Source: CAZQQN01 sp964549595 (GTDB lineage Bacteria > Bacteroidota > Bacteroidia > CAILMK01 > CAYYUA01). From it: a stretch of DNA of 15,909 nt. The notes beneath the pieces are model-generated. The model was not told where the DNA came from. It saw only the letters and a list, made by a program, of their open reading frames with translations, and made no database searches. A program made the position numbers and the translations under genes. Within the stretch, counting starts at the first letter, position 1; each line of letters starts with the position of its first letter. The DNA is taken from positions 1 to 15,909 of the forward strand of contig CAZJWK010000062.1 of the NCBI GenBank assembly GCA_964549595.1, given 5' to 3'. Positions 7,827 through 15,838 of the stretch are shown piece after piece.

Positions 7827-8315
7827 TTACTGAATTTCTTCGAAAAGACCCAACTTTTGGTTCTTTTGAACATTATCCCAATGAAAATACTTGCCATTCA
7901 TGGCAATGTAAATTCCGTGAGGAAGGGATTGGACAAAAGCCAAAGCACTACCAAGGTTGAACATGCCATCCGAGCTGCCGAATTTGTAGGGGATCATAGC
8001 CCCGGTAAGGACAATGGTTTTGCTTTTTACTTCCCCGGCTAATTGCCTGGCTGTTTCCGGCATAGTGTCCGTACCGTGGGTGATTAGGATTTTTTCTTCC
8101 GGTGTTTCGAAGCATTTACGGCAAATAAAATACCGTTGCTCAGCCGTCATATTAAGACTATCCACCATCATCAAAGTTTCTATGTCTGTTTCCAACCTTG
8201 AACGGCCTAACTCCAACATGCTCGGAACATGCGTTTCCTCGAAAACCAGTTCCCCGGTTAATTCATTGTATGCTTTATCAAAGGTTCCGCCGGTCGCAAA
8301 AATTTTTATTCGCAT
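7827..8315 (-). CDS. Single-domain asparaginase-like protein
   Basis: This 162-residue protein matches only the N-terminal domain of type I/II L-asparaginases, which normally have about 330 residues. The first catalytic motif is A-T-G-G-T (7-11) with nucleophile-equivalent Thr11. The second is H-G-T-D-T (80-84), with Thr82-Asp83 as the second-site pair. The active-site Lys appears to be Lys151 in D-N-V-Q-K-N. L-T-G-A-M-I-P (103-109) and S-D-G-M-F-N-L (115-121) are also family signatures. The protein stops about 10 residues after Lys151, and I saw no C-terminal domain downstream: the next 71 bp lead straight into pgk. Stand-alone forms of this domain occur in other bacteria, so this may not be a truncation. 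Classical asparaginases complete the active site with residues from a partner's C-terminal domain, so the substrate here is uncertain. Confidence 0.85.
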   Translation of the reverse strand: MRIKIFATGGTFDKAYNELTGELVFEETHVPSMLELGRSRLETDIETLMMVDSLNMTAEQRYFICRKCFETPEEKILITHGTDTMPETARQLAGEVKSKTIVLTGAMIPYKFGSSDGMFNLGSALAFVQSLPHGIYIAMNGKYFHWDNVQKNQKLGLFEEIQ

Positions 8316-8662
8316 AAGTAAATTTTTATAGGGTGAATAATGGTTCAGTTGGGATTTGCGTTTTCAAAAATCTAATTTTTAAACGGGTAAAGAAAAACCG
8401 ATTTTTAACTCATTTAGGTTTTTTAGCGCTCAGAAATGGGATAAAGGATTGAAGAATTTGCGTATGCCTTTAATTTTTCAGCCCCGGTAAAAGGATCGTA
8501 TTTTTCCGAAAGGATAAGGTTAGAATCGTGATAACTCAAAAGTTTTTTTGGTGGAAAATCAAATCTTTACAAACACTTTTTATTAAAAACTTTTTCCCGA
8601 ATGGTAATTTAATAAATTCGCTTGTTGTAAATAACCCTAACAGGAAAAATTTAACACTTACC
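8316..8662. other. Intergenic region between divergent genes, no gene seen
   Basis: These 347 bp separate the asparaginase-like gene (-) from the acyl-activating enzyme gene (+). The 8528-8662 part is open in the synthetase frame, but it encodes an Asn/Lys/Phe-rich stretch unlike the family and I treat it as leader. The region should hold promoters for both directions. I saw only near-matches to TAnnTTTG (TAATTTTT and TAGGTTTT types), no convincing -33/-7 pair, no RNA gene and no strong hairpin. Confidence 0.5.
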
Positions 8663-10777
8663 ATGTCAGATTTAGTCCAAATTACTATGCAGGAAATTAA
8701 GGGCCATGGTTTGGAAGCGAAAGATGCTCAAAAAATTTATGACATTGTGCAGGATGAACTACCCCAAAATGGTCCTGATCAATGCTGGTCCCGTTTAACC
8801 CGTGAAGCACTTGATCCGGATATGCCCGCTTCTCTTCACCAAATGCTCTTTCAAAAACTTTTTCAACAAGATGACCAATTCAGTGATGCCCCTTTTGCGT
8901 GGAGGCCTGATCCTAAAACAATTGAAAACGCCAATATAACACACCTTCAAAAACAAGTCGGTGTAGAATCCTACGAGGAACTCCATAACTGGTCCGTAAC
9001 CAACCGCCAGGCCTTTTGGGATGCCATGATTACTAAGCTAAACCTCGTTTTTAAGGAATCCTTTGAAAAAATAGTCCAATTTAAAAGCAACTTAGAGATC
9101 CCTCAATGGTTACCAGGGGCTAAGCTCAATATTGCGGATTCTTGTTTTCAAGCTTCTGATGATCAAAAGGCCATTGTTTACGGAAAGGAAGATAGAACAC
9201 TTGGGCACTGGACTTACAAAACCCTTCATGAGAAAGCAAATCAAGTAGCCAATGGTTTGCAAAACCTGGGGTTTAATAAAGGAGACCGGGCCGCTGTCAA
9301 TATGCCCATGACTGCGGAATCAGTTGCTATTTATTTAGGCATAGTCAAGGCAGGCGGTGCCGTTGTATCCATAGCGGACAGCTTGGCACCTAATGAGGTG
9401 GAGAAGCGGCTTACCATTGCCGAAACGGATTATGTTTTTACCCAGGATGTGGTACCAAGGGGTGGTAAAGCGTTGCCCCTTTATGAAAAATTAAAGCCCC
9501 TGGATGGATTGCCTAAAGCCATTGTGATTCCGGGCCTTGATGAAATACAAACACCACTCAGAGAGGAAGATCTTTCCTGGAATGATTTTTTAGGAGCGTC
9601 CTCAGATTTTGAATCCGTACCTTGTTCCCCTGATGATTTCTGCAATATCCTTTTTTCCTCAGGGACTACCGGTGAACCCAAAGCGATTCCCTGGACGCAT
9701 TCCACGCCTATCAAATGTGCCGCTGATGGTCACCTGCACCAGGACATAAAGGAAAATGACGTGGCCGCCTGGCCTACCAATATTGGCTGGATGATGGGGC
9801 CATGGTTAATTTTTGCCGCCCTGGTGAACAAGGGAACCATTGCTTTGTATTACGGTGCTCCCACAGACAGGAAATTTGGAAAATTTGTGGAGAATGCTAA
9901 AATCAATATGCTTGGCTTAGTCCCCAGCATGGTAAAGCGATGGTTGGAAACCGGTTGTATGGAAGGGCTTGATTGGAGTAATATCAAGGTCTTTAGCTCA
10001 ACAGGGGAAAGTTCCAACCCGCAGGATTATCTTTGGTTGATGGCAAAAGCAGGTTATAAGCCGGTCATTGAATATTGTGGCGGAACGGAAATTGGCGGAG
10101 GATATTTTACCGGGACGGTTGTACAACCTGCCTCACCCGCCACTTTCTCAACCCCGGCTTTAGGTTTGGATGTGGTCATTTTGGATGATGAGGGGAATCC
10201 TTCAGACAGTGGTGAGCTTTTTGTGGTTCCTCCTTCCATGGGGTTATCCAATACGCTTTTGAATAAAGACCATCACAAGGTATACTATGAAGGCGTTCCA
10301 AAAGCGAATCCTGATCTTGAGGGAAGTCTGGGAACCAGGTTGGGTGACCAAACTAAAAACCTTGGGTTCAACCCGATTTTAAGAAGGCATGGGGATGAAG
10401 TAAAACGATTGCCTAATGGGTATTACCGAGCCCATGGCAGGGCCGATGATACCATGAATATAGGAGGTATTAAAACCAGTTCGGTAGAAATTGAACGATT
10501 ATTGGACCTTGTGGAAGGCATTAAGGAAACCGCTGCCATTGCTGTGGAACCCAAAAGCGGTGGGCCCAATAATTTGGTTATTTACGCGGTTCAGCAGGAA
10601 GGGGCTGATAAAGATAAGGAAACCTTAAGGAACGAGTTCCAGCAGGAAATTAAAAAACAATTAAATCCTTTATTTAAAATTGCGGATGTGGTTTTGACTG
10701 ATAAATTACCCCGGACTGCTTCCAATAAGATTATGAGGAGGGTGTTAAGAGATCAATATCAAGCCGCGGAGGCTTAA
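8663..10777 (+). CDS. AMP-forming acyl-activating enzyme, AAE17/AAE18-like (acetyl-CoA-synthetase superfamily)
   Basis: This 704-residue enzyme probably activates a carboxylic acid with ATP to an acyl-adenylate and then a CoA thioester. Motifs in order: phosphate loop F-S-S-G-T-T-G-E-P-K (331-340), Y-C-G-G-T-E-I-G-G (471-479), G-R-A-D-D-T-M-N-I-G-G-I-K (592-604), and P-R-T-A-S-N-K (683-689) with catalytic Lys689. The long N-terminal region contains S-L-H-Q-M-L-F (57-63) and W-L-P-G-A-K-L-N-I (149-157). From memory these, together with R-R-H-G-D-E (574-579) and the downstream Y-Y-R-A-H-G-R-A-D-D, resemble Arabidopsis AAE17/AAE18 more than ordinary Acs. Residues about 548-571 look like an extra segment before R-R-H-G-D. 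An upstream in-frame start at 8528 would add 45 unconserved residues; ATG 8663 (M-S-D-L-V) fits better. Substrate unknown. Another gene follows after 67 bp. Confidence 0.9.
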   Translation: MSDLVQITMQEIKGHGLEAKDAQKIYDIVQDELPQNGPDQCWSRLTREALDPDMPASLHQMLFQKLFQQDDQFSDAPFAWRPDPKTIENANITHLQKQVGVESYEELHNWSVTNRQAFWDAMITKLNLVFKESFEKIVQFKSNLEIPQWLPGAKLNIADSCFQASDDQKAIVYGKEDRTLGHWTYKTLHEKANQVANGLQNLGFNKGDRAAVNMPMTAESVAIYLGIVKAGGAVVSIADSLAPNEVEKRLTIAETDYVFTQDVVPRGGKALPLYEKLKPLDGLPKAIVIPGLDEIQTPLREEDLSWNDFLGASSDFESVPCSPDDFCNILFSSGTTGEPKAIPWTHSTPIKCAADGHLHQDIKENDVAAWPTNIGWMMGPWLIFAALVNKGTIALYYGAPTDRKFGKFVENAKINMLGLVPSMVKRWLETGCMEGLDWSNIKVFSSTGESSNPQDYLWLMAKAGYKPVIEYCGGTEIGGGYFTGTVVQPASPATFSTPALGLDVVILDDEGNPSDSGELFVVPPSMGLSNTLLNKDHHKVYYEGVPKANPDLEGSLGTRLGDQTKNLGFNPILRRHGDEVKRLPNGYYRAHGRADDTMNIGGIKTSSVEIERLLDLVEGIKETAAIAVEPKSGGPNNLVIYAVQQEGADKDKETLRNEFQQEIKKQLNPLFKIADVVLTDKLPRTASNKIMRRVLRDQYQAAEA

Positions 10778-10844
10778 AAAAGTCTTAGGTTTTGGGTTTT
10801 AAAATTAAAAGGATTAATCTTTAAGCATTATAAAATTACCTGAA

Positions 10845-11519
10845 ATGGAAAGGGGAAAGTTTTTGCAATTTAATTATGGAGAAGATGAAAATGTTGCTCA
10901 TGTAGAAGCAGTTCATCCCATCCATCCGAAAGGTGAATTTTTCACGGGGAACCTGGTAAATGGCATTTCCCGGAATATTGGCGCTTCAAGTTTGGAAAGT
11001 GTTATCTCAAGGGATCAAATGGATTTAAACAGACCAAGGAACTCAGACAATTACCCGGCAGTGGATGAATACCGGGAGGTTTTACACCGAATTTTGGCCC
11101 GTAAAAATTTGCTTAACGAAAAAGGTTGGTTAAAAACCCCGTTTTTGCATCTATCCTTTCATGGAATGCAAGACTATTGGGACAGGGATTTTGAGATTGG
11201 TACCGGTTACGGAAATTATTGCCTCCCGGAAGTGAAAAGTTGGTTTATACAACAACTTAAGCAAATTTCCCGGAATTTTGGGGTGGACGATATTTTTCCG
11301 GGTTTTACTTTTCGGTCAATTTTAAGGGACGGAGATGTTTATGGTTCCACCAGTTTTTTAGGATTCGGCCCCTATATGAATACCATCCAGGTAGAAATAT
11401 CCCATCATTGGCGAAGGCATTATTCGGAGACATTGGTTGAATTTTTTACGGAACTGATCAAAAATTTTCACCACTACTCTCCTGAACCTGACTATTCATT
11501 TGAAAAGGATTTAAAATAA
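10845..11519 (+). CDS. N-formylglutamate amidohydrolase-like hydrolase (tentative)
   Basis: This 224-residue protein carries spaced motifs that resemble the N-formylglutamate amidohydrolase (FGase) type of zinc hydrolase. They are R-D-Q-M-D-L-N-R-P (56-64), a Pro-Phe-Leu-His strand leading to H-L-S-F-H-G-M-Q-D (102-110), E-I-G-T-G-Y-G-N-Y-C (117-126), and N-T-I-Q-V-E-I-S-H-H-W-R (179-190), where the Q-x-E-I-S part matches the conserved Glu-bearing strand near the family's C-terminus. His24 and His27 could supply further ligands. There is no signal peptide, so it is probably cytoplasmic. It begins 67 bp after the acyl-activating enzyme gene on the same strand and is followed by a likely terminator, so the two may be co-transcribed. 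A role in histidine degradation is unlikely because no hut gene is near. It is certainly a gene; the enzyme class rests on motif memory. Confidence 0.7.
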   Translation: MERGKFLQFNYGEDENVAHVEAVHPIHPKGEFFTGNLVNGISRNIGASSLESVISRDQMDLNRPRNSDNYPAVDEYREVLHRILARKNLLNEKGWLKTPFLHLSFHGMQDYWDRDFEIGTGYGNYCLPEVKSWFIQQLKQISRNFGVDDIFPGFTFRSILRDGDVYGSTSFLGFGPYMNTIQVEISHHWRRHYSETLVEFFTELIKNFHHYSPEPDYSFEKDLK

Positions 11520-11590
11520 GCCAAAATGGCTAAAACCCAATTATGGACGTTAACATTTTGTTCTTATAATTTAAAATAGGCAAGAAATTT

Positions 11591-11615
11591 GCTTTTAAAC
11601 GCAAAAGCTTTTTTT
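11591..11615 (+). terminator. Probable Rho-independent terminator after the amidohydrolase-like gene
   Basis: GCTTTT (11591-11596) and AAAAGC (11603-11608) form a perfect 6-bp stem with a 6-nt loop, followed at once by seven T residues (11609-11615). It lies 72 bp after the stop at 11519 and 53 bp before the desaturase start, which fits the end of the synthetase/hydrolase transcript. The stem is short and has only two G-C pairs. Confidence 0.5.
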
Positions 11616-11667
11616 CTGTTAAAATAATAGACTTTTTTTCACTACTTAATTTTATTAAATTCTTATT

Positions 11668-12396
11668 ATGCTCATTTTAGTTTTTTTCATTGCTCATTGG
11701 TATTTATCCTTGTTTTTTCAAACTTTTTTCCATCATCGTTACGCAGCCCACAGCATGTTTACCATGAATCGTTTCTGGGAACGGTTCTTTTATTTTTTTT
11801 CCTTTATAGCTCAAGGTTCTTCCTATTTAAGCCCTTACGCCTACGGAATCTTACACCGTATGCACCATGCTCATGCTGATACTGAACTCGATCCTCATTC
11901 TCCGAAATATGACAATAATCTTTTCTCCATGATGTGGCGTACGAAAAATATTTACAATAAAATTTTTTCCGGGAAAATTTCTGTAGAAGACAAATACAAA
12001 AAAGGGTTGCCGTCTTGGTTCACCCTTGATAACATTGCCGATAAATGGTTTATCAGGATGGCTTGGGTTTTGGTTTATTGTGCCATTTACTGGTTTTTTG
12101 CCCCTCACTGGATTTTATTCCTTTTATTGCCTATTCATTTTATAATGGGTCCCTTACATGGTGCCATAATCAATTGGTTTGCCCATAAATATGGATATGT
12201 GAATTATAAGACTGAAGATACTTCCCATAATTTAATGCCTGTAGATGTTTTCATGCTTGGGGAAGGTTTTCACAACAATCACCATAAATTTCAGCGTAAT
12301 CCGAATTTTGGTAAACGCTGGTTTGAGATAGATCCCATTTACCCCATTGTACTAATCTTTAATAAATTAGGCATCATCCGATTGGCCAAGGCATAA
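11668..12396 (+). CDS. Membrane fatty acid desaturase (acyl-CoA desaturase type)
   Basis: This 242-residue integral membrane enzyme should introduce a double bond into an acyl chain using a di-iron centre. The three His clusters of the stearoyl-CoA/Delta-9 desaturase group are intact: H-H-R-Y-A-A-H (22-28), H-R-M-H-H (63-67) and H-N-N-H-H (202-206). Between them is N-W-F-A-H (169-173), the family's usual extra ligand position, and G-E-G-F (198-201) precedes the last box. Hydrophobic stretches lie at about 2-21, 36-60, 129-145 and 148-170. It is compact compared with typical 300-residue relatives because it starts only 21 residues before the first His box. The start cannot be earlier: an in-frame TAA lies at 11656-11658. 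A terminator-like hairpin upstream suggests its own promoter. The reaction position and the electron donor are unknown, and no donor gene is adjacent. Confidence 0.93.
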   Translation: MLILVFFIAHWYLSLFFQTFFHHRYAAHSMFTMNRFWERFFYFFSFIAQGSSYLSPYAYGILHRMHHAHADTELDPHSPKYDNNLFSMMWRTKNIYNKIFSGKISVEDKYKKGLPSWFTLDNIADKWFIRMAWVLVYCAIYWFFAPHWILFLLLPIHFIMGPLHGAIINWFAHKYGYVNYKTEDTSHNLMPVDVFMLGEGFHNNHHKFQRNPNFGKRWFEIDPIYPIVLIFNKLGIIRLAKA

Positions 12397-12407
12397 CTTC
12401 CATTGGG

Positions 12408-12649
12408 TTTGGTGCATTATAAGCTGAACTACCTTTAAATAGATTTTTTTAATTTGGTTTGGAATAAAGCTCTGATAGCGCGCATTAGATCATGATTTTG
12501 GGCTAACACCATTTCCTAAATACTTTCGTGGAAAGCTTAGGTTTTGTTTACTCTCATAATTCATGGTAAAACCTTAAATGTTAAAAGGAGTTGATGAGGA
12601 GTTTTAATTTTCCCTTTCATTTTTTTTCAAAATATGCTTTTGGTGCATT
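12408..12649 (+). repeat. 11-bp direct repeat TTTGGTGCATT, two copies 231 bp apart
   Basis: TTTGGTGCATT occurs at 12408-12418 and 12639-12649. The flanks stay similar for a few more bases (TATAAG against TTTAGG). The copies bracket most of the spacer, one just after the desaturase stop and one just before the inverted repeat and promoter. They could be binding sites for one regulator or a chance match. Confidence 0.4.
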
Positions 12650-12669
12650 TTAGGTGAATGGCCTAAAAT
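12647..12669. promoter_or_regulatory. Inverted repeat upstream of the DUF2723 promoter
   Basis: ATTTTAGG (12647-12654) and CCTAAAAT (12662-12669) form a perfect 8-bp dyad with a 7-nt centre. It ends 12 bp before the candidate -33 TTG at 12682, a position suited to a regulator. It overlaps the second copy of the TTTGGTGCATT repeat. No T-tract follows, so a terminator is less likely. Confidence 0.4.
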
Positions 12670-12681
12670 AGTACATTGTAA

Positions 12682-12714
12682 TTGCTTTCTTAAACCAATG
12701 TTTGCCTAATTTTG
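12682..12714 (+). promoter_or_regulatory. Bacteroidota-type promoter for the DUF2723 gene
   Basis: TTG (12682-12684), a 22-bp spacer and TAATTTTG (12707-12714) match the TTG/TAnnTTTG promoter type of this phylum; the spacer is at the long end of the usual range. Transcription would start near 12721, leaving a leader of about 33 nt to the ATG at 12754 and only about 15 nt to the GTG at 12736. Confidence 0.5.
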
Positions 12715-12753
12715 AAGGAATTTTTTTGATTTGAAGTGCCAAACAAACGCCCC

Positions 12754-15700
12754 ATGAACCAAAACAAATACGCTTTAATCAACAATTCCATAGGATGGTT
12801 ATTATTTGCTTTCGCAGTAATTGTTTTTTATTCAACCCTGGAACCCACCACACCGATTTGGGATTGTGGTGAATTCATAGCCGCTGCTTATAAGCTTCAG
12901 GTCGTTCACCCGCCAGGTGCCCCATTCTTTTTAATGCTGAATCGGTTGTTCTCCATGTTGGCTCCCACACAGGAATGGGTGCCGATCTTAATAAATGGCC
13001 AATCAGCCACATCAAGTGCTTTTGCGGTCCTGTTCCTTTTTTGGAGTATTACCATGCTGTCCCGCAAAATTTTGGTCAATAAGGGGGAAAATCCTACCCA
13101 AAGTCAGGTTATTTCCATAATGGGTAGTGGCATTGTGGGGGCAAGTGCATTCACGTTTACAGATACCTTTTGGTTCTCAGCAGTAGAAGGTGAGGTTTAT
13201 GCGCTTTCAGCCCTTTTTATGGCTGTTGCTTTATGGTTAGGGCTTAAATGGGAAAGCCGGGCTGATGAACCCGGCAATATCAAATATTTGATTTTAATTG
13301 CCTATTTAGCCGGCTTAAGCCTTGGAGTTCACCTCCTTAGTTTACTTATTTTGCCGGTAATCGCTTTCATCTATTATTTTCGGAAGTTTGACAACATCAC
13401 CTGGAAGGGCATTGTCGTTACAGGCTTAATAGGCCTTGCGGCCCTTGTTATCATTAACACGGGCGTTATTAAAACTTTGCCATGGTTGGCTTCAGAATTT
13501 GAATTGCTTTTTGTCAATAGTTTTGGATTTCCTTTCTGGTCAGGAATCTTTTTCACCATCTTTTTGGTGTTAGGAGTTCTAATCTGGGCGCTTTACTATA
13601 CTTACCAAAAACAAAAAGCCATTTTGCATACGGCTTTAATTGGGTTAACATTTGTGCTACTGGGATTTTCTTCGTATTCAATGGTGGTCATCCGCTCTCA
13701 GGCTGATCCTTCTATTGACATGAATAACCCGGAGACCGTTTTTAACCTTATTTCCTACCTCAATCGGGAGCAGTATGGGGACCGTCCTTTGCTTTACGGC
13801 CATTATTTTAATGCAGACAGGGTGCCATCCGAAGGGGGTGAAATTGAATACCGAAAAGGAGAAAACAAGTACCTTAATGTGGGGCGTAAACCTGATCCTC
13901 AATATGCCGAAGAGGATAAAACCATTTTTCCCCGAATGATCAGCTTAAGGAAAGATCGTAAAAGTGCTTATCGTAATTGGGTAAATATTGATAAAAATGA
14001 GGATCCCACCTTTGCTGATAACCTGGAATTTTTCTTCAAATACCAGATAGGGCACATGTACTGGCGTTACTTTGCGTGGAATTTTATTGGTCGGCAGAAC
14101 GATATTCAAGGTCACGGCCAATTTTGGCGGGGTAATTGGCTTAGCGGGCTTAGCGGGCTTGACCAAACTTTCAGTAATGTCGCAAAGCAGACAAACCTGC
14201 CTTCATTCCTTAAATCTAATAAGGCAAGGAATCCGCTTTACTTTTTACCTTTCCTTATGGGCTTGTTAGGTTTATTCTTCCATTTTAATAAAAAACAATG
14301 GGATGCTTTTACAGTCTTGGTATTTTTCTTAATGACCGGTTTTGTATTGATTCTGTATCTAAACCAACCACCCAGGGAGCCAAGGGAGCGAGATTATACC
14401 CTGGTAGGTTCCTTTTATGCTTTTGCCATTTGGATTGGTATAGGGGTTCTGGCATTGGTAAATTATCTCAAAAAGTGGATGAATCCTTCTGTGGCAGGCT
14501 TGGTTTCGACAGTAGTCGGTTTATTATTGGTTACGGCAGTGCTGGGTAAGCAAGAATGGAATGACCATGACCGTTCTGACCGATATACTTCCATTGCTTT
14601 GGCCAAGAATCAATTAAGATCAATGGATTCTAATGCCGTCTTCTTTGCCTATGGTGACAATGAGACTTATCCCTTATGGTATGCACAGGAAGTGGAGGAC
14701 ATTCGTACCGATGTTCGGGTGATTAACCTTAACCTTATGAATGCCAGGTGGTATGTAGAACAACTCAGAAAAGATAATTACCTGTCTGAAGGGTTACAAT
14801 TCAACCACATTAAGCCCGATAAACTTAAAAAAGGCAAGAGAAAGATCATACGCTTTGCCGACAGGGCCGGACTGAACCAAAATCAACATTATGACATTGA
14901 ACGGGTTTTGGAATTCATAGCCAGTGATAAGCCCAATACAAAAGTAAGGTTAAGGGGTGGTGGAAGGACGAATTATCTGCCCACAAAAAAGCTTAAAATA
15001 GATGTCGATAAGCAAAAAGTCCTGGAATCGAGCGTTGTTGATAAGCGCCAATCTGATCTCCTATTAGATGAGGTGAAATTTAAATTGCGGAGCAATAGGT
15101 TGCTTTTATCGGATCTAATGATTCTTGACTTAATTGCCAGCACCAATTTTACCCGTCCCATTTATTTTTCTCCACAAGTACCGAATGGTAGTTATTTTCA
15201 CATGAATAATCACTTAATCCAGGAAGGTTTATCTTATAAATTGGCGCCCATCAAGAAAAATACTAATTACCGGGGTAAAGGGATGATTGATACAAAGGAA
15301 ATGTACAACACCATGGTCAAAGATTTTACGTGGGGAGGTTTACCGGATTCATCCTTATACCTTGGGTATGTGACAAGGCGTAATTTCCGCCTCTACCGCA
15401 ATCATTTCAGTAGACTGTCGCAAGCTTTAATCAATGAAGGCAAAACAGAAAAGGCTGAAAAGGTTCTGGATACTTGTTTTCACTATCTGCCGAATCAGCA
15501 GGTCTACTTCGATGCCAGTACGACAGCCCTGGTAAACAAGTATTATGATTGTAATGCTCCTGAGAAAGGGAAACAATACGCCAGAATCCTTTATGAAACT
15601 TTAAGTGGGAATCTTGAATATTTTACCAGCCTAAGCCAGAAATATCAGCAGGAGGCAAGCCGTAAAATCCGCGGAGGGATGTCCGGGCTTTATCAATTGA

Positions 15701-15807
15701 GGGAGGCTACCAAGAAAGCGGGTCAAAAAGCATTTTCAGATTCTATTCAATCATCTATACAAGAATTTCAGGGTAAAGTAAAGGTAAGAAGGAAAAGAAG
15801 GCGTTAA
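12754..15807 (+). CDS. DUF2723 multi-span membrane protein (putative protein O-glycosyltransferase, GT117-type)
   Basis: This 1017-residue protein belongs to DUF2723, a family common in Bacteroidota that is grouped with GT-C-fold glycosyltransferases. The N-terminal half has about ten or more membrane segments (from about 14-28 to 565-597). The first loop carries the family signature W-D-C-G-E-F-I-A (36-43) and H-P-P-G-A-P (52-57); acidic residues in the first loop are typical of GT-C catalytic sites. V-E-G-E-V-Y-A (144-150), D-P-S-I-D-M-N-N-P-E (318-327) and P-R-E-R-D-Y-T-L-V-G-S-F (543-554) are further conserved-looking blocks. From about 600 onward it is soluble, with Y-G-D-N-E-T-Y-P-L-W (633-642), and it ends in a basic tail. 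An alternative GTG start at 12736 would add six residues; ATG 12754 is preferred for leader length. It has its own promoter. The substrate is not shown by the sequence. Confidence 0.92.
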   Translation: MNQNKYALINNSIGWLLFAFAVIVFYSTLEPTTPIWDCGEFIAAAYKLQVVHPPGAPFFLMLNRLFSMLAPTQEWVPILINGQSATSSAFAVLFLFWSITMLSRKILVNKGENPTQSQVISIMGSGIVGASAFTFTDTFWFSAVEGEVYALSALFMAVALWLGLKWESRADEPGNIKYLILIAYLAGLSLGVHLLSLLILPVIAFIYYFRKFDNITWKGIVVTGLIGLAALVIINTGVIKTLPWLASEFELLFVNSFGFPFWSGIFFTIFLVLGVLIWALYYTYQKQKAILHTALIGLTFVLLGFSSYSMVVIRSQADPSIDMNNPETVFNLISYLNREQYGDRPLLYGHYFNADRVPSEGGEIEYRKGENKYLNVGRKPDPQYAEEDKTIFPRMISLRKDRKSAYRNWVNIDKNEDPTFADNLEFFFKYQIGHMYWRYFAWNFIGRQNDIQGHGQFWRGNWLSGLSGLDQTFSNVAKQTNLPSFLKSNKARNPLYFLPFLMGLLGLFFHFNKKQWDAFTVLVFFLMTGFVLILYLNQPPREPRERDYTLVGSFYAFAIWIGIGVLALVNYLKKWMNPSVAGLVSTVVGLLLVTAVLGKQEWNDHDRSDRYTSIALAKNQLRSMDSNAVFFAYGDNETYPLWYAQEVEDIRTDVRVINLNLMNARWYVEQLRKDNYLSEGLQFNHIKPDKLKKGKRKIIRFADRAGLNQNQHYDIERVLEFIASDKPNTKVRLRGGGRTNYLPTKKLKIDVDKQKVLESSVVDKRQSDLLLDEVKFKLRSNRLLLSDLMILDLIASTNFTRPIYFSPQVPNGSYFHMNNHLIQEGLSYKLAPIKKNTNYRGKGMIDTKEMYNTMVKDFTWGGLPDSSLYLGYVTRRNFRLYRNHFSRLSQALINEGKTEKAEKVLDTCFHYLPNQQVYFDASTTALVNKYYDCNAPEKGKQYARILYETLSGNLEYFTSLSQKYQQEASRKIRGGMSGLYQLREATKKAGQKAFSDSIQSSIQEFQGKVKVRRKRRR

Positions 15808-15838
15808 TTTCCATTTAAGACCCCTCCTTTAATAAAGA

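Larger units (their letters stand above)
12397..12735. other. Gene-free spacer between the desaturase and DUF2723 genes
   Basis: I see no coding region or RNA gene in these 339 bp. The spacer contains an 11-bp direct repeat (12408-12418 and 12639-12649), an 8-bp inverted repeat (12647-12669) and a consensus promoter (12682-12714) close to the downstream gene. The length and these elements suggest a regulatory region for the DUF2723 gene. A short unannotated RNA cannot be excluded by eye. Confidence 0.5.

Noticed and set aside
8014..8331. Plus-strand frame opposite the asparaginase-like gene
   Set aside because: It is antisense to conserved catalytic motifs and has no family features.
8528..8662. 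N-terminal 45-residue extension of the acyl-activating enzyme starting at ATG 8528
   Set aside because: The extension is Asn/Lys/Phe-rich, AT-rich and unlike the family start, whereas ATG 8663 begins a normal N-terminal helix. Treated as untranslated leader.
12736..12753. GTG start for the DUF2723 gene, six residues earlier
   Set aside because: It would leave only about 15 nt of leader from the predicted promoter, and the ATG at 12754 directly precedes the conserved N-terminus. It remains possible.
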